Assembly (NCBI GenBank): GCA_025363325.1
Contig: JANYEF010000381.1
Coordinates: forward strand, 1-6,319
Length of the DNA: 6,319 bases
Direction: 5' to 3'
From: Nitrospira sp.
GTDB lineage: Bacteria > Nitrospirota > Nitrospiria > Nitrospirales > Nitrospiraceae
A program made the translations under genes and the position numbers. Below are positions 1-4,505 of the stretch, in pieces. Each line of letters opens with the position of its first letter. Position 1 is the first letter of the stretch. A model generated the notes under the pieces. The model worked only from the letters and a program-made list of their open reading frames with translations. It was not told the DNA's origin and made no database searches.

Positions 1-1
1 G

Positions 2-1384
2 CTGTCCGTCGGGCGTGACCAGAGCCAGCAGTGGCGAGACCGCGATGCGCTGGCGTATCGCACACACAAATTCAACCTTCAGACGGAGTATGCGCTCTCC
101 AGTCTTTCAAAACTCTCACTGTCCGGAGGCCTCGTTGATGCAAATCGATTCGACGGAGTGAACGGCGACTTTTTTACCAGCGCAGCCACCCCGGCACTGG
201 GTTACGCCCATGCCACATACGAACGGCCAAACTTCTTCATCCGTGGGTTTTGGAATAGTGTAGCCGACACCCCTCAACTGTTTACGAATCCTCTCCTGGG
301 AACCCTGCTGACGCTGACTGACCGCAACGGCAACACAAGTGGCAAAGCCAGGACGAACACCTACAATATAGAGGCCCAGCATGTTCTAGACGTTGGAAAT
401 TCGCACCGCGTCACCTACGGCCTCAACTATCGGCACAATACCGTCTCGCACTTTAATATTGCAGACTTTACCCGTGAAGACCGCCTCGGGCTCTATCTTC
501 AGAATGAATGGACGGCCACTCAATCGCTGAGTCTGGTCATGGGGGCGAGATACGATCTCGACACCTTTGTGAATCCCACGATCAGTCCGCGGGTGGCTTT
601 TCTGTACAAGGCAGCCCAGGATCATGTGTTCAGGCTGTCTGGGTCAGTGGCGTATCGTCCTCCCACCATTCTCGAGACGAAAGCTGATCTCCGAGGCGTG
701 ATCAGCCTTCCGCCTCCTTCTCTCTCACCACCCCCGACTCTCTTACAGGGATCAGATAATCTTGAGGCCGAGCAGATAGTGTCCTATGAGGCCGGGTACC
801 AGGGATGGTTCTTGAATCACCGCCTTCGAGCGCGCGCCAGTCTCTTCTTCAACCATCTATCCAAATTGATTGCCACGACTCCTACGTCCCTGGTAAACGG
901 CGGGGAGGCGGATATCTATGGTGGCGATGCCGGCATCGAATTCCTTGCCACTAGTTGGTTGACCGGATTTGCAAATTATTCGTATCAGGAGTTTGGCCAG
1001 ACCTTCACAGGTACTGGTCGTAGAGGCATGCCTCGGCAGAAATTCAATGTCGGACTACGGGGGGAATGGGACAATGGACTAAACGGAGAAGTAACCTTCT
1101 ATCACGTTGGTTCCGCCACCTATCCAATAGGGGAAGCATTCACAAGTCTTGCTCCATTTTTCCCCCCTGGGGTTACTGCTCCTAGCGAGCGAGTCGGCAG
1201 TTACAACCTGCTCAACCTCCGAGGGGCCTATACATTCTGGCAACAGAAAGCGGAAGCGGGCTATATGCGTGACGCTGAGGTGGCCATCTCCGCCTTTAAT
1301 GCGTTGAACGACGAGCACAAGGAACATCCCTTGGGCGACCAGATCGGTAGCCGGGTGATGGGCTGGCTGACGGTGAGGTACTGA
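2..1384 (+). CDS. TonB-dependent outer-membrane receptor, C-terminal part (5' end outside window)
   Basis: The reading frame is open from the window's left edge to TGA at 1382-1384, giving 460 visible residues. The GTG at 158 is internal, because the frame continues upstream with similar sequence. The protein shows the alternating strands of a beta-barrel with many aromatic residues (for example LGLYLQNEWTATQSLSL, VFRLSGSVAYRPP, IVSYEAGYQGWFLNHRLRAR). Near the C-terminus it has a typical receptor ending (AEVAISAFNALNDEHKEHP, then GWLTVRY). The last residue is Tyr where outer-membrane barrels usually end in Phe; an aromatic end suits recognition by the Bam machinery. Receptors of this family import iron chelates, cobalamin or other scarce nutrients across the outer membrane using TonB energy. 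The plug domain and TonB box lie outside the window, so the substrate cannot be assigned. It converges on the vapBC operon across a repeat-filled spacer. Confidence 0.88.
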   Translation: MSVGRDQSQQWRDRDALAYRTHKFNLQTEYALSSLSKLSLSGGLVDANRFDGVNGDFFTSAATPALGYAHATYERPNFFIRGFWNSVADTPQLFTNPLLGTLLTLTDRNGNTSGKARTNTYNIEAQHVLDVGNSHRVTYGLNYRHNTVSHFNIADFTREDRLGLYLQNEWTATQSLSLVMGARYDLDTFVNPTISPRVAFLYKAAQDHVFRLSGSVAYRPPTILETKADLRGVISLPPPSLSPPPTLLQGSDNLEAEQIVSYEAGYQGWFLNHRLRARASLFFNHLSKLIATTPTSLVNGGEADIYGGDAGIEFLATSWLTGFANYSYQEFGQTFTGTGRRGMPRQKFNVGLRGEWDNGLNGEVTFYHVGSATYPIGEAFTSLAPFFPPGVTAPSERVGSYNLLNLRGAYTFWQQKAEAGYMRDAEVAISAFNALNDEHKEHPLGDQIGSRVMGWLTVRY

Positions 1385-1389
1385 CTTAA

Positions 1390-1560
1390 GAGTTCTGAGT
1401 TTTGAGTTCTGAGTTCTGAGTTGGAAGGCGAGGAGAGAATGCGGAATGAGAAATGTGGAATGAGGAATGAATTGGCCGGAAACGCTGAAAGAGGAGTTTT
1501 TGAGTTAGGTCCGTCAACGCCAGTTTGCACTCAGAACTCAGAACTTAGAACTCAGAACTC
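1390..1560. repeat. Long inverted repeat built of GAGTTCT/AGAACTC heptads between convergent genes
   Basis: The left arm, 1390-1422, consists of GAGTTCT-type heptads (GAGTTCT, GAGTTTT, GAGTTCT, GAGTTCT, GAGTT). The right arm, 1528-1560, is their reverse complement. By hand alignment 30 of 33 positions are Watson-Crick complementary. Two of the three exceptions (1402/1548 and 1404/1546) would be G-U pairs in a + strand transcript, so 1390-1421 could pair continuously with 1529-1560 around a loop of about 107 nt. The arm begins 5 nt after the receptor stop codon. There is no GC-rich stem with a U-run, so it is not a classical intrinsic terminator, although it could stabilise or end messages from both sides. 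Confidence 0.8.
1434..1468 (+). repeat. Degenerate GAGGAAT heptad array inside the inverted-repeat loop
   Basis: Five consecutive 7-nt units can be read: AGAGAAT, GCGGAAT, GAGAAAT, GTGGAAT and GAGGAAT. The consensus GAGGAAT differs from the GAGTTCT heptads on either side but keeps the same period. The rest of the loop (1469-1527) shows no gene or clear structure. Confidence 0.6.
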
Positions 1561-1611
1561 GGCGAAGCCGTTGGCCAAAACTCAGAACCCAGAACTCAGA
1601 ACTCAAAACCA
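1554..1611 (+). repeat. Composite heptad array with CGGCGAAGCCG palindrome
   Basis: An AGAACTC heptad (1554-1560) is followed by the 11-nt palindrome CGGCGAAGCCG (1560-1570; stem CGGC/GCCG, three-base loop), a short linker, and five more heptads at 1577-1611 (AAAACTC, AGAACCC, AGAACTC, AGAACTC, then a decayed AAAACCA). The same heptad-palindrome-heptad design recurs twice at 2832-2893. The array lies just downstream of the vapC stop, so a vapC transcript would read it as GAGTTCT. It overlaps the right arm of the inverted repeat by one heptad. Confidence 0.75.
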
Positions 1612-1628
1612 TTGAGTTAAAAATGAGG

Positions 1629-2051
1629 TTACTTCCAGCAGAGGAGATTGAAAGAGAGATGGCGGCGGATGGCTTGAAAATCAGTTTCGTTGCAGGTAAT
1701 CACGGTCGCGCCGATGCTGCGCGCGGTCAACGCGATCAACACGTCGAAGGCCAGTTCGCGAAGCTTGTTCCCCTCGTAGTGCTGACGACTCCTCATGACA
1801 TTCAGCAACTCGCCGGCGTGGATCCAATGCGTTTCAGTGGGCGTGATAATCCGGCACCGATTCATCAGATCCATCACGAACCGAAGTTCGAGCCCCGGCC
1901 TCGCGCCACGCAACAGCTCATGCAGCACGACAGCCGAACAGCGAATCACGTAGGGAGCCTGGAGAAGATGAAAGGCGAAGCGACCAGTTCGAAAGTTCTC
2001 GATATAGACCGAGGTGTCCAGGATGGCTAACTTAGCTGGCCTTGAACGCAT
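1629..2051 (-). CDS. vapC: VapC-family PIN-domain toxin (ribonuclease)
   Basis: This 140-residue protein has the size and motifs of a VapC toxin, a Mg2+-dependent endoribonuclease neutralised by its partner antitoxin. The four conserved PIN acidic residues are visible: D12 in LAILDTSVYIENF, E45 in VVLHELLRGA, D103 in LAFDVLIALTA, and D124 in VITCNETDF. Catalytic competence is therefore likely. The ATG at 2051 was chosen because the protein then begins a few residues before the first PIN strand. A TTG at 2063 would add only four residues (MGSG). The start lies inside the antitoxin gene (overlap 2032-2051), which suggests translational coupling. A GGGAAG-like stretch precedes the start. The specific RNA target cannot be inferred. 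The gene converges on the receptor gene and ends 18 nt short of the repeat array. Confidence 0.9.
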   Translation of the reverse strand: MRSRPAKLAILDTSVYIENFRTGRFAFHLLQAPYVIRCSAVVLHELLRGARPGLELRFVMDLMNRCRIITPTETHWIHAGELLNVMRSRQHYEGNKLRELAFDVLIALTARSIGATVITCNETDFQAIRRHLSFNLLCWK

Positions 2052-2223
2052 CCCGCTTCCCAACGCCGCTATATCGTTGGATCACCCAATCATGGGCGGC
2101 TCTCTCGGTCACCAGGTCCAGAGCCTTTTGAATGGTCTCTGTGATGGATTTAGTCCCGAGGGCCTTTTTCGCTCGTTTCAACTTGTCGGGGTCCAATCTG
2201 GCGGACACTTGAACAAGAGCCAT
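2032..2223 (-). CDS. vapB: VapB-type ribbon-helix-helix antitoxin
   Basis: This 63-residue protein is the cognate antitoxin of the PIN toxin that follows it. The N-terminus fits a ribbon-helix-helix DNA-binding fold: strand ALVQVSARL, helix DPDKLKRAKKALG, then a second helix in SITETIQKALDLVTERAA. The basic C-terminal segment (VIQRYSGVGKRDAFKAS) would be the part that wraps the toxin, as in other VapB proteins. The start is ATG at 2223, preceded at 5 nt by a strong AGGAGGTG ribosome-binding site. The ATG at 2247 would add eight residues but coincides with the predicted -10 element, so it is unlikely. VapB-VapC complexes commonly repress their own promoter, and that is expected here. The last 20 nt overlap vapC. 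Confidence 0.87.
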   Translation of the reverse strand: MALVQVSARLDPDKLKRAKKALGTKSITETIQKALDLVTERAAHDWVIQRYSGVGKRDAFKAS

Positions 2224-2227
2224 GGAG

Positions 2228-2235
2228 CACCTCCT
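2228..2235 (-). promoter_or_regulatory. Ribosome-binding site of the antitoxin gene
   Basis: AGGAGGTG on the minus strand, about 5 nt before the ATG at 2223, is close to the ideal Shine-Dalgarno sequence. It decides the antitoxin start in favour of 2223 over 2247. Confidence 0.85.
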
Positions 2236-2244
2236 GTCCGACAG

Positions 2245-2272
2245 CATATAGGGATTTGTATGACAAGGTCAA
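2245..2272 (-). promoter_or_regulatory. Putative sigma70-type promoter of the vapBC operon
   Basis: On the minus strand, TTGACC (2267-2272) is separated by 16 bp from TATATG (2245-2250). These match five and four positions of the -35 and -10 consensus. Transcription would start near 2238, a few bases before the ribosome-binding site, giving a very short leader. This is a hand match, with no experimental support. Confidence 0.55.
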
Positions 2273-2279
2273 GACGGGA

Positions 2280-2293
2280 AGTGCTGAGTGCTG
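2280..2293 (+). repeat. Two tandem AGTGCTG heptads
   Basis: AGTGCTG occurs twice in direct succession, upstream of the vapBC promoter and just before the heptad block at 2302. An AGTGCTG also occurs at 2357-2363 inside the following loop. It is short, so it is reported only because it shares the 7-nt period of the neighbouring arrays. Confidence 0.45.
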
Positions 2294-2301
2294 CGCACCG
2301 G

Positions 2302-2417
2302 GAAGTTTTGAGTTTTGAGTTCTGGGTTGGGGGTTGGGGGCAAAAGCTGAGAGAGAAGTGCTGAGTTCTGAGTGAGAACCCAAGACTCAGAACCCAGAAC
2401 TCAAAACTCAGAACTTC
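2302..2417. repeat. 27-nt inverted repeat of heptads upstream of the four-helix-bundle gene
   Basis: Positions 2302-2328 are the reverse complement of 2391-2417 at 26 of 27 positions. The single exception (2308/2411) is a G-U pair in a + strand transcript. The left arm reads GAGTTTT, GAGTTCT, then GGGTTGG twice in the same 7-nt phase. The right arm lies within six consecutive heptads at 2375-2416 (AGAACCC, AAGACTC, AGAACCC, AGAACTC, AAAACTC, AGAACTT). The loop is 62 nt. The structure ends 8 nt before the ribosome-binding site of the next gene. It resembles the block at 1390-1560, but its opposing arms lie closer together. Confidence 0.82.
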
Positions 2418-2424
2418 TGAGAGA

Positions 2425-2430
2425 CAGGAG
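2425..2430 (+). promoter_or_regulatory. Ribosome-binding site of the four-helix-bundle gene
   Basis: CAGGAG lies 7 nt before the ATG at 2438. It supports that start over the in-frame GTG at 2372, which would begin translation inside the heptad array. Confidence 0.75.
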
Positions 2431-2437
2431 TTACGAC

Positions 2438-2926
2438 ATGGAGCAGCGGCGTTCTCAGAGCATTGTGCAGGACAAGAGCTTTCGTTTCGCCGTGCAACTT
2501 GTCGGGTACATTCGCCGGCAGCAGAACGATCATGTCAATCTTGTTCTGAGCAGACAACTCCTTCGCTCAGGAACCTCCATTGGAGCGAATGTCGAGGAAG
2601 CCTTGGGAGGACAGAGCAGTAAAGATTTCATTTCCAAGCTCGCAATTGCTGCGAAAGAGGCTCGAGAGGCCGGTTACTGGCTAAGACTCATTCGAGAAAC
2701 TCAACCGCACAACCATCCGGAGCTGGCCAGCCTGCTGGCAGAATGCGGCGAGCTGGTCAAAATATTGAACAGTATCATTCTAACCACGCACCGCAAGCTT
2801 GCTTTGGGCACAGACTCCGAGCCCAGAACTCAGAACTCGGCGAGGCCGTCGACTCAAAACTCAGAACTCGGCAAAGCCGTTAACTCAGAACCCAGAACTC
2901 AGAACTCAGAACTTCCCAACCGCTGA
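2438..2926 (+). CDS. Four-helix-bundle protein (S23/Avd-like family) with a repeat-encoded C-terminal tail
   Basis: Residues 1 to about 123 match the small four-helix-bundle family first known from proteins encoded in 23S rRNA intervening sequences and related to Avd of diversity-generating retroelements. Family hallmarks are LSRQLLRSGTSIGANVEEA (38-56), DFISKLAIAAKEAREAGYWL (63-82) and ECGELVKILNSIILTTHRKL (102-121). Members are mostly 115-125 residues, of poorly known function, and some bind nucleic acid. Here the protein is 162 residues because residues about 124-162 are translated AGAACTC repeat (SEPRTQNSARPSTQNSEL, then a second round). The array seems to have replaced or displaced the natural stop. 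The start at 2438 is set by CAGGAG; the GTG at 2372 would add a repeat-encoded N-terminus. The gene has heptad arrays on both sides, and its stop lies 7 nt before the next start, so it may be co-transcribed with the REC-PAS gene. No reverse transcriptase is in the window. Confidence 0.85.
   Translation: MEQRRSQSIVQDKSFRFAVQLVGYIRRQQNDHVNLVLSRQLLRSGTSIGANVEEALGGQSSKDFISKLAIAAKEAREAGYWLRLIRETQPHNHPELASLLAECGELVKILNSIILTTHRKLALGTDSEPRTQNSARPSTQNSELGKAVNSEPRTQNSELPNR
2825..2914 (+). repeat. AGAACTC heptad array with two 31-nt palindrome-containing units
   Basis: The array starts with AGAACTC heptads at 2825. Two 31-nt units follow in tandem, 2832-2862 and 2863-2893, each consisting of a heptad, a palindrome (CGGCGAGGCCG at 2838-2848, CGGCAAAGCCG at 2869-2879), an ACTC linker and a heptad. 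Three more heptads follow to 2914. The two units differ at six positions by hand count, all transitions. The array is wholly inside the 3' end of the four-helix-bundle reading frame. It ends 10 nt before that gene's TGA and 19 nt before the REC-PAS start. A related unit is at 1554-1583. Confidence 0.85.
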
Positions 2927-2933
2927 GGTCTCT

Positions 2934-4505
2934 ATGGTCACCGAAGCAAGCCATTATTCCGTTCTCATCGTGGAAGATAACCAGGACCTCGTCATGGGGT
3001 TACAGGATTTGCTGCACCATGATGGCTACGCCGTCACCGTTGCCGGTACCGTAGCCGGCGCCATTGAACTCGTTCGGGCCCATCGCTTCAACGCCATTAT
3101 CCTGGACTTAGGCCTGCCGGACGGCGATGGGCTCGAAGTCTTGAAGGAAACCTACCGACTGGACCCCTCTCTCCCTGTCGTGGTCGTGACCGCCCATATC
3201 TCGCATGATCGCACCGTAGAAGCCCTGGCGGAGGGAGCGTACGCCTATCTCACAAAACCGTATGATCGGGAAGAGCTTCAGCACACCCTCCGTCGCGCCA
3301 TCGGGGCCAAGGAACTCACCGTGAAGGTTGAACGGACAGAACGCCTCCTCAGCCAAAGCGAAGAACGCTTGGAACTCGTGATCCAAGGCTCCAATGACGG
3401 CTTCTGGGATGGACGAGCCCTTCCCGGCGAACCGTGGGATTCCCCGCGCACACCGGTGTGGTGGTCTCCTCGCGTCAAAGCCATGCTGGGTTATACCGAC
3501 GAAGAGTTTCCCGATGTCTTAGAGAGCTGGGCTTCCCGGCTTCACCACGAAGATACCGACCGTGTCTTCGCCGCCTTGACGGCACACATCGAACGACGCG
3601 ATCCCTACGATGTGGAGTACCGGCTCCGCACCAAGTCAGGAGCATATGGCTGGTTCCGTGCCCGCGGCCAAGCGATCTGGGACGAGATCGGTCGGATAAC
3701 CCGTATGGCCGGCTCCCTCCAATGCATAACCGATCGCAAATGCGCGGAGGACGCGTTGCATCGCAGCGAGCAATTGCTCCGAGCCGTGGCCGATAACACC
3801 ACGGCGGTGATCTATGTCAAGGACGCCGACGGCCGGTTTCTGTTTACCAACCGCCGTTTTGAACAGCTGTTTCATCTCTCGACCGAACAGATAGTCGGTC
3901 ACACGAATCACGAAATCTTTCCACGGGAAATTGCCGACGCGTTCCGCGCAAACGATCTGCAAGTCCTGGAGCAGAACAGTACCCTGGAATATGAAGAACA
4001 GGCGCCGCAGGATGACGGATTGCACACCTTTCTCTCGATCAAGTTCCCGCTGTGCGACCATACCGGCAAGCCCTATGCCACGTGCGGTATTTCCTCCGAC
4101 ATTACCGAGCGGAAACGCATCGAAGATGAACTCCGTGCCAATGATGCACGAAGCCGTCTCACCTTAACCGCCGCGCCGGTGGGGCTCTGGGGCTGGGACC
4201 TTCAGACCGGTCAACTCTACTGGTCGCCTCAGGTCTCCACGTTGCTCGGCATGGCGCCTGGATCGGTCCTCGGCACGCAGAACGAATTGCTCGCGCTCGT
4301 CTATCCGAACGATCGTGAGACTATTGTGCTCGCCATGCGCCACGCGCTGGAGCCGCAACGTGTCGATATCACGTTTGAACATCGCGTGCTGCGGCAGGAC
4401 GGCAGCGTCCAATGGTGTGTCTGGACGGGTGAGATTATTCGAGATCGCAACGGAAAAGATTTGCATGTATTGGGAACGGTCCGCGCCACGACGGCTATAA
4501 CATGA
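2934..4505 (+). CDS. Response-regulator receiver protein with three PAS domains (REC-PAS-PAS-PAS), no output domain
   Basis: The protein is 523 residues. Residues 8-123 are a receiver domain with acidic pair E14/D15, phosphoacceptor D58 (AIILDLGLPDGDG), T86 and K108 (LTKPY), so all catalytic positions are present. PAS1 is about 140-268, of the PAS_3 type (YRLRTKSGAYGWFRARG). PAS2 is about 275-393, of the PAS_4 type (AVIYVKDADGRFLFTNRRFE, ending SSDITERK). PAS3 is about 402-518 (FEHRVLRQDGSVQW, VLGTVRATTAIT). There is no histidine kinase, GGDEF, EAL or DNA-binding domain. PAS3 stops just where the usual DITERK linker to an output module would begin, so the protein is either a partner-binding adaptor or truncated. 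The start at ATG 2934 has GAGGT 4 nt upstream. The earlier ATG at 2799 lies within the preceding gene and would add repeat-encoded residues. TGA overlaps the next gene's ATG. The likely role is cytoplasmic signal relay. Confidence 0.85.
   Translation: MVTEASHYSVLIVEDNQDLVMGLQDLLHHDGYAVTVAGTVAGAIELVRAHRFNAIILDLGLPDGDGLEVLKETYRLDPSLPVVVVTAHISHDRTVEALAEGAYAYLTKPYDREELQHTLRRAIGAKELTVKVERTERLLSQSEERLELVIQGSNDGFWDGRALPGEPWDSPRTPVWWSPRVKAMLGYTDEEFPDVLESWASRLHHEDTDRVFAALTAHIERRDPYDVEYRLRTKSGAYGWFRARGQAIWDEIGRITRMAGSLQCITDRKCAEDALHRSEQLLRAVADNTTAVIYVKDADGRFLFTNRRFEQLFHLSTEQIVGHTNHEIFPREIADAFRANDLQVLEQNSTLEYEEQAPQDDGLHTFLSIKFPLCDHTGKPYATCGISSDITERKRIEDELRANDARSRLTLTAAPVGLWGWDLQTGQLYWSPQVSTLLGMAPGSVLGTQNELLALVYPNDRETIVLAMRHALEPQRVDITFEHRVLRQDGSVQWCVWTGEIIRDRNGKDLHVLGTVRATTAIT

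Noticed and set aside
1560..1570. Intrinsic terminator at CGGCGAAGCCG
   Set aside because: The stem is only 4 bp and no T-run follows on either strand.
1421..1615. Small + strand open frame through the spacer repeats
   Set aside because: Its peptide is mostly translated heptads (RTQNSEL type). AGAACTC-type tracts are stop-free on this strand, so an open frame is expected by chance.
1623..2030. Open frame of 135 codons on the + strand antisense to vapC
   Set aside because: It lies opposite a gene with all four PIN catalytic acids, has no ribosome-binding site, starts at the edge of the repeat array, and its translation resembles no known family.
2372..2437. GTG start for the four-helix-bundle protein within the heptad array
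   Set aside because: It adds repeat-derived residues, and the CAGGAG site points to ATG 2438.
1390..2914. CRISPR array
   Set aside because: Units are 7 or 31 nt, tandem without unique spacers, and no cas genes are present.
2302..2926. Complete diversity-generating retroelement
   Set aside because: Only an Avd-like family member is present; there is no reverse transcriptase, no template/variable repeat pair and no variable target protein in the window.
2799..2933. Longer start for the REC-PAS protein
   Set aside because: It would add 45 repeat-encoded residues before the receiver domain and overlap the four-helix gene; ATG 2934 has GAGGT just upstream and begins shortly before the first receiver strand.
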